Below are positions 35,650 through 44,566 of a stretch of 64,000 nucleotides of DNA, in pieces (position 1 is the stretch's first letter; every line of letters begins with the position of its first letter). The notes below the pieces were generated by a model. It saw nothing but the letters and a program-made list of their open reading frames with translations, made no database searches and was not told where the DNA came from. The stretch comes from Timburyella sp030842085 (GTDB taxonomy: Bacteria > Bacillota > Clostridia > Oscillospirales > Acutalibacteraceae): the NCBI GenBank assembly GCA_030842085.1, contig JAUUSE010000001.1, positions 38,289-102,288 of the forward strand, given 5' to 3'. The translations under genes and the position numbers were made by a program.

Positions 35650-35917
35650 AAACGGCTCCTGTGTTTTTTGTTATACTTTTGCGGTGCATAAAACTTTCTG
35701 CCATGCATTAATCAAAGAGCATCAGCATATCTCAGTGCTATCTTTGATAATGCTGCAGACGGCATATTTATATTTTTTTATTATACTACCTAAAGCATAA
35801 TGTTTCAACTTAAAGCTTTGTTAAACTGTGAATAAGACGCAAAATATATAATGTCTTGATACAAAAAATCTGCTGTGTTAAGATAAGCTTAAAAATTAAA
35901 ACTGCGGGTGAGTAATT

Positions 35918-36412
35918 ATGTTCAGGCCAATGCGGCGAAAAAATCAGCAGCTTTCTTTAGAGGATTGCAATGAAATATTGGCTAAAGCAACCTCCGGCGT
36001 ACTGGCGCTGGAAGGAGACGACGGCTATCCTTACGCCGTTCCGCTCAGCTTTGTTTATCATGATAAAAAAATATTTTTCCACTCTGCAAAGGCGGGGCAT
36101 AAGATAGACAGCATAAAGGCAAATAGTAAAGCATCGTTTTGCGTTATAGCAAAAGATGATGTAAGGCCGGATGAATATACGTCATATTTTAAAAGTGTAA
36201 TTGCGTTTGGCAAAATAAGAATTTTAGAGGATGAGGCCGAAAAGCGGAAAGCCATTACTTTACTGGCGGCTAAATATAATCCGCAGGACAGCGAAGAGAA
36301 GAGAGAACGAGCAATAGAGATGGAGTATGCGCCATTATGTATGCTTGAGCTTGAAGTCGAACATTTAACGGGAAAACAGGCGAAAGAGCTTATAAATAAA
36401 GGAAAAGGATAA
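35918..36412 (+). CDS. pyridoxamine 5'-phosphate oxidase-family protein (NimA-like)
   Basis: A 164-residue flavin-binding split-barrel protein. The pattern 'SGVLALEGDDGYPYAVPLSF' followed by KIFFHSAKAGHKIDSIKAN and KASFCVI is typical of NimA-like proteins, which bind FMN or related cofactors and reduce nitro or other small compounds. The natural substrate is unknown. The gene is monocistronic. Confidence 0.87.
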   Translation: MFRPMRRKNQQLSLEDCNEILAKATSGVLALEGDDGYPYAVPLSFVYHDKKIFFHSAKAGHKIDSIKANSKASFCVIAKDDVRPDEYTSYFKSVIAFGKIRILEDEAEKRKAITLLAAKYNPQDSEEKRERAIEMEYAPLCMLELEVEHLTGKQAKELINKGKG

Positions 36413-36909
36413 GACTTACAAAAGTGTCGTAATTAGTGAAAAGATAATCTGCTTGTTTTTGACTTGAGCAGAGAGCAAGCGCAGTCTTCAGCCGGCAGGA
36501 GATAAGAAACGGCATAAGACCTTTGCGGTAAAGCATGCTTAGTGCAGCCTCTCAAATTATTACAGAGCTTTCTGCAATTACGCTTATTGTTTACAAACGG
36601 CAAAATAGGGATACGTGAGCGGAAAAGTGTATAGCATGCTTGACGCGGCTGTGTACAGCACAAGACTTATTTGCATCTGATACTATGCGGTGCACTTATG
36701 AATATTATCTTGTTGATTTATATCAGCCTACAGCCAATGCAATTAGGGGTAAAATCGTATAAGGCTTATTAACTTTATGCAGCATGATAAAAAACAGTAA
36801 TCGCTGTAATTTATTATAGGCATAGAGACGGTTATATGCGGCAGGCCTGTTTGACTTGACTTGAGCTTTACATGCGTTTACAATTATTAAAACAGGAGGC
36901 AGTAAAGCA
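36413..36909. other. intergenic, no gene recognised
   Basis: About 500 bases before the DUF815 ATPase gene. A 76-codon minus-strand frame at 36433-36663 has no support. No clear hairpin or repeat is seen. Confidence 0.5.
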
Positions 36910-38121
36910 ATGGATATAACTGAGTTAAATTTGAGAGTAGCGTCGGCGACGGTTTATAAAGGCGTGATTAATGCGCCGGTGGTGCGCCAGATATGCGAAT
37001 ATGTAAGGCTTAAAGCGGCCGGTGCGGGTAAGGAAGAGATTGCAGCCGCTGCTGCTGCGGTTTTTTGCTCTGCATTAGAATTTGATAAAAGCAGCGATGT
37101 TTGCGGTGCATTTATCAGCGCGGCTGAAATGGATGAAAACCCTGCATCGAGGGCGATGGCCTTTGGCGAAAAGCTGCCGGAGGATATAAAATCCGCTGCG
37201 CTTTTTGATTTGGAAACACTTGTAGAGCTTATGCACCTACGCCCCGAAAAGTCTGATTTACCGGCTGGTGCGCCGGTATGGGCGTCGGAAGATAAAAATA
37301 TATCGGCCGATGCGGAGTCGTTTTTTAATTATCTTAAAGGCTATTACGAGAAAAACGGATACGGTATTGTCTCCAGATACAGCGCCTTTAAATATGAGGG
37401 CGGCCTTGTTCCGGCGATAAACACCGACAAAATCCGGCTTGCCTCTTTAAAAAGCTACGATACCGAGCGCGCGGTAGTTAAAGAGAATACAGAGGCGTTT
37501 GTAAAAGGGCTTCCGGCGCAGAACGTGCTGCTTTACGGCGACCGGGGCACAGGCAAATCCGCCACCATACATGCGCTGCTTAATGAGTACAGCGGCCGGG
37601 GCCTTAGGATGATAGAGCTTGCCAAAAACAATTTAAGCGGATTGTCAAGCCTAATAGGAATTTTATCGAGATATCCCAACAGATTTATAATATATATTGA
37701 CGACTTGTCGCTAAGCGGGGATGAGGCGGTGCTGAGCGACCTTAAGGCGGTGCTGGAGGGCTCGCTCGAAAAAAGGCCGGATAATATTCTGGTTTACGCC
37801 ACCTCAAACCGCCGGCATCTGGTAAAGGAGAAGTCGACGTCTGAGCTTTCAAAAGAGACAAACGACGCCGATGCTCGCGAAGAAATGCTGTCGCTGTCGG
37901 ACAGGTTTGGGCTGACGGTGACATTCTTTAACCCCAATCTTAAGGTATATCGTGAAATAGTGGCGTTTTTGGCAAAAGAGAACGGCATAAACATCGACGA
38001 GCAAGCGCTTTTTGCGGCAGCCGACAGGTTTGCCGTACGCAGAGGCGTACGCTCGCCGCGTACAGCGCAGCAGTTTATAGAATATGCCGCCGGCCGTATA
38101 AATCTTGGCCTTGATTTATAA
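36910..38121 (+). CDS. DUF815-family AAA-type ATPase
   Basis: A 403-residue P-loop ATPase. Walker A is YGDRGTGKSAT (about residues 209-219), Walker B is FIIYIDDLSL (about 257-266), and YATSNRRHLV resembles a sensor-1 segment. The sequence LASLKSYDTERAVVKENTEAF before the P-loop is typical of the DUF815 family. Its biological role is not established; relatives are widespread in bacteria. It is cytosolic and monocistronic. AGGAGG lies ten bases before the ATG. Confidence 0.87.
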   Translation: MDITELNLRVASATVYKGVINAPVVRQICEYVRLKAAGAGKEEIAAAAAAVFCSALEFDKSSDVCGAFISAAEMDENPASRAMAFGEKLPEDIKSAALFDLETLVELMHLRPEKSDLPAGAPVWASEDKNISADAESFFNYLKGYYEKNGYGIVSRYSAFKYEGGLVPAINTDKIRLASLKSYDTERAVVKENTEAFVKGLPAQNVLLYGDRGTGKSATIHALLNEYSGRGLRMIELAKNNLSGLSSLIGILSRYPNRFIIYIDDLSLSGDEAVLSDLKAVLEGSLEKRPDNILVYATSNRRHLVKEKSTSELSKETNDADAREEMLSLSDRFGLTVTFFNPNLKVYREIVAFLAKENGINIDEQALFAAADRFAVRRGVRSPRTAQQFIEYAAGRINLGLDL

Positions 38122-38337
38122 CGGCGGCCGTCTGCGCATATATTTCAAAAGCGATTTTTATATAGCTCTGTTTTTAGAGCATAGCAAAAAATATATACTA
38201 TTTTAAATTGTGCGATGTGCCATATATCAGCCGGAGTTTGGCAAATATCCGGCAAGTAAATTTACGACCGGCGCTTTTATTCACGACGATAGGGATGCCT
38301 TTAAAGCAGATGAATTTAAAATAAGGGAGCGGATGAA

Positions 38338-39300
38338 TTGAAAAAGATAATATCTATTCTTCTTGCGGCGCTTATGGCGGCGGGATTATTAACCTCTTGC
38401 GGCGATGGCGACGGCGGCGTGACGATAGAGGGCCGGGACGATTTTCCTGCAACAGTCGCCGGCGTAGAAATAAAGTCCGCACCGCAGAGGGTTATATGCC
38501 TTTCGCCGTCTATTACAGAGATTATATATGAACTGGGCTCTTATGCTCAGCTTTACGGCGTGTCTAATGACTGCGACTATCCAGAGGAAGCGGCGCAGAA
38601 AGAAAAGATGGGCACCGCCGCAAATCCTGAGACAGAAAAAATAATAAACGCGAGCCCCGACCTTGTGATAGTAAGCGGAAATTTAAACGACGAGCTAAAT
38701 GAAAGCCTCAGGCTGCGCAATATACCCGTCATTTCAATAGAAGCGGCGCAGAATATCGACGGTCTTAAAGATGTCTATGTGGCGGTGGCTACTGCCTTTG
38801 CCGGAAAGACTACTGGGCAGATAAACGGCGAGACGACATATAATAATCTTATAAACAAGATAAAGAATGAAGCAAACGTAGCCGGGCAGACACTGAAAAA
38901 AGCAGTGTTTATTCCGTCTGACGGCATAATTGCATATAAGGGCTCGTTTATATCTGATATAATGACGCTTGCCGGGGCAGATAATCCGGCGGAAGCCGTG
39001 CCGGAAAGGAGCGATTGGGCGTCGTATGTGGCGTCTTTAAACCCCGACTATATTTTCTGCAGCGACGGCATAGCCCAGAGCATACTTGAAAATCCTGCGC
39101 TTGCAGAGACAACCGCAGTGAAGTCCGGCAATGTAAAGGGCATAAATTCGGCCCTTTTTGAGCGTCAGGGCGGGCGGATATATGAAGCGGCGATGGAGAT
39201 GTACCGTGTAATGTACGGATCAATGGACAACGCTTCCGGCGCCGATACATCCGGAGAAGACTCTGCTGCTGGAGTATCCGAGACGTCATCAGTGGAATAA
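38338..39300 (+). CDS. ABC transporter substrate-binding lipoprotein (BtuF/FepB-like)
   Basis: A 320-residue lipoprotein with a signal peptide and lipobox LTSC (C21). The rest has the helical-backbone metal-receptor pattern: PQRVICLSPSITEIIYELG, then NASPDLVIVSGN and LNPDYIFCSDGIAQS. Such proteins bind cobalamin, haem or iron-siderophores for an ABC importer. No permease or ATPase gene is adjacent, so partners must lie elsewhere. The TTG start follows GGAG by eight bases. The C-terminus is Ser/Gly/Asp-rich. Confidence 0.85.
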   Translation: MKKIISILLAALMAAGLLTSCGDGDGGVTIEGRDDFPATVAGVEIKSAPQRVICLSPSITEIIYELGSYAQLYGVSNDCDYPEEAAQKEKMGTAANPETEKIINASPDLVIVSGNLNDELNESLRLRNIPVISIEAAQNIDGLKDVYVAVATAFAGKTTGQINGETTYNNLINKIKNEANVAGQTLKKAVFIPSDGIIAYKGSFISDIMTLAGADNPAEAVPERSDWASYVASLNPDYIFCSDGIAQSILENPALAETTAVKSGNVKGINSALFERQGGRIYEAAMEMYRVMYGSMDNASGADTSGEDSAAGVSETSSVE

Positions 39301-39970
39301 TCCGGCTTAATTGCGCTTTTAAAGCTGAAACGGATTAAATGGGCGGCAGTCTGTGCATGCTGAATTTAAAGAAGAGCAGAAATTTATATCACACCGATGT
39401 TTAGGAGAGAATAAAATCTGATTTTAATCAATAGATGCAGCTGTAGCAGTTTTTATAGCGTTGTTTGTACGCTTTAAATCATATCTGCTGCTACAAAAAG
39501 CGGATATGGCGGAGGATAAGCTTAAATAGAAAAAATAACGGGAGCGCAAAGGCGCTCCCGCTTTGTATAAATGCCGCCGAGGAAAAATTATCTCCAGCAT
39601 ACTATTGCGAAGATTGGAACTAAACCGCAATAAGAATAATATGACGCTTTTAAAAATGACGCCTGCCGTCGGCAGATAAATAAGCTTGACGGATAATGCT
39701 TACAAATAAGCCCTATATTTTCTGACGATAATATAGGAAGCTTATCGCTTTCCGTGCATTTTCAAATGAGTAAAAGCACAAACTGCTTAACGATATAACG
39801 TCCGCTTATGACATGAGCATGCGCCGCCCGATAAAGACACTGAGCAATGCGGGGGAAAATATCGGTGATATATGCTCTGCTGCTTTTTGAGAGAGGCATA
39901 AGACGCTAAATGCCTTTTTCAGCTGCGCATCTGAATTTTTATCGGGAAAAAGCAATGCAAAGAGCAAGCT
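39301..39970. other. 670-bp intergenic with a minus-strand terminator
   Basis: A 9-bp stem CGGGAGCGC with a 4-base loop (39539-39560) is followed on the minus strand by TTATTTTTTC, a good terminator. It lies about 410 bases past the CLC gene stop, so either the CLC transcript has a long 3' end or a short unannotated RNA ends here. No protein gene is recognised. Confidence 0.5.
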
Positions 39971-41275
39971 TTAATTTTCAGCGGCTTTTTTGTTGCTTTG
40001 GCTAAGCATGCGGTTAAGAAGCGTATCATATATCGGCTCAGATTTAAGCAGACCTGCAGTGACATAAGCCATAAGCGATATAAGCATCAGCGGCAGCAGA
40101 TTTTCCGCGCTGCCCGTCATTTCGCATATCAGCAATATGCCCGTAATAGGCGAGCGCACCACAGCGGAGAAATAGCCCGCCATTCCCAGCATTATATAAT
40201 TATCTGTTCCAAAGCCGAGGCCTAACATGTCAAACACATTGCCGGTGGCCGCACCACAGATGGCGCCTAATGTAAGCAGCGGCAGGAATATTCCGCCCGG
40301 CACGCCGGAGCAAAAGCTTAAAATTGAAAATACAAAGCGGGCGATAAGCAGTATAATAAGCGACGACAACGCTGTTTTGGCGCTGATAGATGCAATTATG
40401 TCATTGCCGCCGCCAAGCAGCATTGGGCAGATAAATCCTATAATTCCCGCCAAAACAAACGGTATGGCTGTTTTTATAAACTTTAATTGAATTTTATCAT
40501 ATATCCCCTGCATGAACGGTACGCATATCTGATACAGCTTGCCGAAAAGCCCCAAAACTATGCCGAGGATTACAACTATCCAGTAGTGCTTTAATTCAAT
40601 AACGCTTATATCCTGAAAATTAAATACCGGCTGCTGCCCAAAGGCAAGACGCGACAAAAATGCCGCCGAAAAGCATGACGCCATTGAGGAAAGAAGCAGT
40701 TTAAGCGAAAATTTTTTGTGCAGCTCTTCTATTGCAAATATAACTCCGGCCAACGGTGCGTTAAAAGCGGCCGCAAGCCCGGCACTTGCACCGCAGGTTA
40801 TCAGCAGCCTGCTTTCATCGTCGCTTGACTTGCCAATTTTAGATATTCCCTTGCCGGCCATTGCGCCGAGCTGAACCGACGGTCCCTCTCTTCCAAGCGC
40901 CAGCCCTGAGCCTATCGTAAGTATACCGCCTAAAAATTTAGCAAACAGTACACGCCACCACTTTTGCTCAAAATATCCGTACAGCTCGCCTTCAACCTGC
41001 GGAATGCCAGAGCCGGAAATAAACGGCTCCCATTTTAGCAACAGTGTGGTTAAAAGGGCAAATATCAGAAGAATTATAAACCATATTGGGATAAAAATAG
41101 GGTGCTTTTGTCCAAAAGACAGAGCCACATGAAGCAAATCGCTGCTTTTCATTAAAGCAGCACGAAAGAGTATGGCGCTCAGTCCGGCAAAAATTCCCAC
41201 GGCTATTCCCTTTAATAAAGTGATATAATTAACATCTAAAGCTTTATCAAAGCTGTTTTTAATTTTTTCCTGCAT
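39971..41275 (-). CDS. CLC-family chloride/proton antiporter
   Basis: A 434-residue membrane protein with the CLC signatures GSGIPQVEG (88-96), GREGPSVQ (129-135) and GVPGGIFLPLLTLGA. The external gating glutamate (E130) and the internal proton glutamate (E184, in AIEEL) are both present, which points to a chloride/proton exchanger and not a channel. The GREGP motif argues against the fluoride-specific CLC-F type. No C-terminal regulatory domain is attached. It may serve in acid resistance or charge balance. Confidence 0.93.
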   Translation of the reverse strand: MQEKIKNSFDKALDVNYITLLKGIAVGIFAGLSAILFRAALMKSSDLLHVALSFGQKHPIFIPIWFIILLIFALLTTLLLKWEPFISGSGIPQVEGELYGYFEQKWWRVLFAKFLGGILTIGSGLALGREGPSVQLGAMAGKGISKIGKSSDDESRLLITCGASAGLAAAFNAPLAGVIFAIEELHKKFSLKLLLSSMASCFSAAFLSRLAFGQQPVFNFQDISVIELKHYWIVVILGIVLGLFGKLYQICVPFMQGIYDKIQLKFIKTAIPFVLAGIIGFICPMLLGGGNDIIASISAKTALSSLIILLIARFVFSILSFCSGVPGGIFLPLLTLGAICGAATGNVFDMLGLGFGTDNYIMLGMAGYFSAVVRSPITGILLICEMTGSAENLLPLMLISLMAYVTAGLLKSEPIYDTLLNRMLSQSNKKAAEN

Positions 41276-41767
41276 AATATTTTGTCACCTCATAAGCTGA
41301 CATATATAATTTTAAAAAATACACCTTGCAGATAATCAATATTAATTTGATTAAGCAGGCACAAAAGTAATTCTGAAAAACAAGGGGCAGCAAATGCTAA
41401 ATCTAATTTTCACATTTTTAAGGATTAAGCAATAAAATATTAGATGTTTATAGTGGCAGTATTCGCATGATATTAAAAGTTGAGCTTGTCGTATTAGACG
41501 CAGCTCCGCCGTTTCTGCACAAAATCCGATATTTATTATAATGTCAGAGAGTATATGCGTCAAATAAATATTAAGCTTTTTTTATATGCGGCATGGGCGA
41601 GAGTAAAAAGATTATAAACACAACAATTTAAAGTATATATTTGTTGATAATACACTTTTGTTTTTGCTTATATATTAATTAATGATTGAATTTGCTGATA
41701 AATTGTATTATTATTAGGATATTGAAAATTTATAAATTAGGCATAAATGATAAAGGGCTGAATAAAA
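41276..41767. other. intergenic between divergent genes, AT-rich
   Basis: It should contain the promoters of the CLC gene and gtrA, but I cannot place them reliably. No gene is recognised. Confidence 0.5.
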
Positions 41768-42205
41768 TTGAAGAATAAGGGAATGAAAGCTCTGCTGCAG
41801 ACAGAGCTTGTTCAGCAGATGATAAGATATGCTTTTGTTGGCGGCGCTGCGACGGTTGCGGACTGGGGCTGCCTTTTTCTGCTGCATGACACTTTGAAAA
41901 TTCATGTGCTCATAGCGACTGCCGTAGCCTGCTTTGCGGGTATTTTAGTAAACTATTTTTTATCTAAGCGGTTTGTGTTTAGGCAGGAAATAGGCATAAA
42001 AAAGCGCTATGAATTTATAATGCATGCCATTATAGGCTTTATAGCGCTGGGCTTTAGCCTGCTGCTCATGTATATATTCAACATGCTTCTTGGAGTGCAT
42101 TGGCTTATATCCAAAATAATAATAACGGCAATAGTGTTTGTGTGGAATTTTGCCGCCAGAAAAATGCTTTATGTGGTATTCGAGAAAAAGGGGGACAAAT
42201 TTTGA
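41768..42205 (+). CDS. GtrA-family membrane protein
   Basis: A 145-residue protein with four membrane helices and the GtrA signatures IRYAFVGGAATVADWG and LVNYFLSKRFVFR. GtrA proteins are thought to flip polyprenyl-linked sugars across the membrane for cell-surface glycosylation. The TTG start follows AAAGGG by about ten bases; an ATG five codons later is possible. Its stop overlaps the start of the FAD oxidoreductase (TTGA), so the two are translationally coupled. Confidence 0.9.
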   Translation: MKNKGMKALLQTELVQQMIRYAFVGGAATVADWGCLFLLHDTLKIHVLIATAVACFAGILVNYFLSKRFVFRQEIGIKKRYEFIMHAIIGFIALGFSLLLMYIFNMLLGVHWLISKIIITAIVFVWNFAARKMLYVVFEKKGDKF

Positions 42206-43791
42206 AAAGGGTTGTTATAATAGGCGCCGGACCGGCTGGCCTTACCGCAGGGTACAAGCTTTTAAAAGAAGCTCCTGAGGAGTATGAGGTAACCATACTT
42301 GAGGGCAGCGGGGCAATCGGCGGAATATCGCAGACAATACGCACCGGCGGCAACAGGATGGACATAGGCGGCCACCGCTTTTTTACCAAAGATAAAGAGG
42401 TAATGGACTTTTGGAAAACGGTTATGCCGATACAGGGCAGCCCCTCTAAAGATAATATTATTTTAGGCAAGCAGCAGGAGCTTTGCGACGGCGGTCCCAA
42501 CCCTGAAAAGGAAGACAGGGTTATGCTTATTAGGGACAGGGTCTCAAGAATTTATTATCTAAAATCTTTCTTTGACTATCCAGTCAGCATGAAATGGCAG
42601 ACATTTAAAAATATGGGATTTTCCCGCACGGTAAAGGCGGGGTTCAGCTATCTTAAATCCTGCGTCGTCAAAAAGGATGAGACTTCCCTTGAGAATTTCT
42701 ACATAAACCGTTTCGGCAAAACGCTTTACAGCATGTTCTTTGAAAAATATACCGAAAAGCTGTGGGGACGCCATCCCAGCGAGATATCCGCAGACTGGGG
42801 CGCACAGCGTGTTAAGGGGCTTTCTATAACAGCGGTTATAAGCGATATGTTTAAAAAAGCCTTTCATATAAAATCCAAAAAGGTGGAGACGTCGCTTATT
42901 GAGCGGTTTTATTATCCTAAGTACGGACCAGGCCAGCTTTGGGAGCAGACCGCCGCTGATTTTGAGAAAATGGGCGGACGCCTTCTCATGCATCACAATG
43001 TGGAGAAAATAAATGTCAAGGACGGCAAGGTGCTTTCTGTAGTATGCAGCACGGAAGATGGCGACAAGACGATAGAGGGTGACATATTTATATCATCTAT
43101 GCCGGTAAAGGACCTTATTGCGGACATTGCCGGTGACGAAGCGCCGCAGGATATAAAAGCGATAGCTGCGGGGCTGCCGTACCGTGATTTTATAACGGCA
43201 GGACTGCTTGTCGACAGACTTAATCTTAAAAATACTACAAATATAAAAACACTCGGCAACATTGTGCCCGACTGCTGGATATATGTTCAGGAGCCGGATG
43301 TAAAAATGGGCCGTATACAGATATTCAACAACTGGTCGCCGTACATGGTTGAGGATCCGGAGCACACGGTGTGGATAGGTCTTGAGTATTTCTGCAACGA
43401 GGGCGATAATATGTGGAATATGTCGGATGAGGAATTTGTAAATTTTGCGTCCGGCGAGCTGGTTAAAATGGGTATAATAGATTCCGGCAGCGTAAAGGCG
43501 TCCCATAGAGAAAGGGTCAAAAAGGCGTATCCTGCTTATTTTGATACATATGCGGAAATGGACAAGGTAGTAGATTATCTCAACTCTGTGGACAATTTGT
43601 ACTGCGTTGGGCGCAACGGCCAGCACAGATATAATAATATGGACCACTCCATGGCGACGGCGTTTAGGGCGGTTGAGCATATAATGGGTGTTGGCGGCGT
43701 AACGCGCGAGGATATATGGAAAGTCAACACTGACAAGGAATATCACGAGACGCAGGCGGAGGAAAATGCTGCTGCCGGCGGCGCAGCGTAA
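42202..43791 (+). CDS. FAD-dependent oxidoreductase, amine oxidase/UDP-galactopyranose mutase-like
   Basis: A 529-residue flavoprotein. It opens with the FAD-binding Rossmann motif VVIIGAGPAGLTAGYKL and the second FAD motif GGISQTIRTGGNRMDIGGHR, and ends with an FAD-contacting region YCVGRNGQHRYNNMDHSM. Relatives occur in polysaccharide loci and are distant from UDP-galactopyranose mutase; the reaction is not known. The TTG start at 42202 has GGGGG seven bases upstream and overlaps the gtrA stop, which suggests a joint role in modifying or exporting a lipid-linked sugar. Confidence 0.85.
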   Translation: MKRVVIIGAGPAGLTAGYKLLKEAPEEYEVTILEGSGAIGGISQTIRTGGNRMDIGGHRFFTKDKEVMDFWKTVMPIQGSPSKDNIILGKQQELCDGGPNPEKEDRVMLIRDRVSRIYYLKSFFDYPVSMKWQTFKNMGFSRTVKAGFSYLKSCVVKKDETSLENFYINRFGKTLYSMFFEKYTEKLWGRHPSEISADWGAQRVKGLSITAVISDMFKKAFHIKSKKVETSLIERFYYPKYGPGQLWEQTAADFEKMGGRLLMHHNVEKINVKDGKVLSVVCSTEDGDKTIEGDIFISSMPVKDLIADIAGDEAPQDIKAIAAGLPYRDFITAGLLVDRLNLKNTTNIKTLGNIVPDCWIYVQEPDVKMGRIQIFNNWSPYMVEDPEHTVWIGLEYFCNEGDNMWNMSDEEFVNFASGELVKMGIIDSGSVKASHRERVKKAYPAYFDTYAEMDKVVDYLNSVDNLYCVGRNGQHRYNNMDHSMATAFRAVEHIMGVGGVTREDIWKVNTDKEYHETQAEENAAAGGAA

Positions 43792-43811
43792 AACTTACGG
43801 GGGAAAGAAAA

Positions 43812-44063
43812 ATGATAGACTTCAGATATGACACCCAGCTTTTAATTGACGGCGAAAATCTTGATGAGGACGCCATAAACGAATATTTTGTTAAAAATTT
43901 TGAGGGCGACTGTTTGCTGGCGGTAGGCGACGACACCTGCATAAAAATTCATTTTCATACCAATGAGCCGTGGAAAGTGCTGGAGTATTGCTCCACATTG
44001 GGTGAGATTTACGACATCGTGGTAGAGGATATGGATAGGCAGTCGAGAGGGCTTAGGGGGTAG
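43812..44063 (+). CDS. stand-alone FakA/YloV-type domain protein
   Basis: An 83-residue protein resembling a C-terminal segment of the fatty-acid kinase FakA (YloV): YDTQLLIDGENLDE, a GDCLLAVGDDTCIKIHFHTN core and PWKVLEYCSTLGEIYDIVVEDM. In FakA this region helps contact the fatty-acid-binding partner FakB. No DAK2 kinase domain is attached, and the family of short proteins annotated as 'kinase to dihydroxyacetone kinase' probably includes it. GGGGG lies upstream of the ATG. It is 20 bp after the FAD oxidoreductase, probably in the same unit. Confidence 0.75.
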   Translation: MIDFRYDTQLLIDGENLDEDAINEYFVKNFEGDCLLAVGDDTCIKIHFHTNEPWKVLEYCSTLGEIYDIVVEDMDRQSRGLRG

Positions 44064-44431
44064 AAAGGCCGGAGACGTCCAACAGGCATGCATATGCTAT
44101 AATCATTGAGCAGTGCTTATTGCGCCGCAAAAAGACATCTCGGTTAAATATTGTGAGATAAAGCGGCGCGGCGTGATGTTTATAGGACGCATGCCGGTAA
44201 GCCGATTTAAGCTGCAAAATAATCGCAAAATGAAGAAGTGCGTGCGACAAAATGCTGCAGTCCTGTTCGGCGGATTTGCTGTAAGGCTGAGCAGAAGCTT
44301 ACATATATTGCTCTATGTTGCGTCATGTTTCGCTCGCCGGATTGAGAAGTGATTTTGCTGCGGCCGCAGGGGTGCATATAAACATATAAAACTGTGAAGC
44401 GCAGATTGGTAAAAAGGTTAAAAGCCTATAT
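44064..44431. other. intergenic, no gene recognised
   Basis: A 79-codon plus-strand frame at 44113-44352 has no ribosome site or family resemblance. The next plus-strand terminator lies 370 bases after the last stop codon. Confidence 0.5.
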
Positions 44432-44476
44432 TATACGCCTGTATTGCTTTTTTAGGCATGCGGGCGTATATTTTTT
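44432..44476 (+). terminator. terminator before lysS
   Basis: An interrupted stem TATACGCC...GGCGTATA with an inner GC pairing, ending in TTTTTT. It closes the gtrA unit upstream of the lysS promoter. Confidence 0.75.
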
Positions 44477-44477
44477 C

Positions 44478-44506
44478 TTGATTTATACGGCGTGATAAAA
44501 TATAAT
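44478..44506 (+). promoter_or_regulatory. promoter of lysS
   Basis: TTGATT (44478-44483) and TATAAT (44501-44506) are 17 bases apart. No T-box leader is visible in the 60 bases before the start. Confidence 0.7.
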
Positions 44507-44566
44507 AAAATGTGCGATAATAATGCTGTTAAGGCGGTATTTAATAAATAAAGGGAGGCTTACGCC

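Noticed and set aside
44478..44566. T-box leader before lysS (also looked for before gltX and ansA-aspS)
   Set aside because: No T-box consensus (GGTGGNACCGCG type) is found in any of these leaders.
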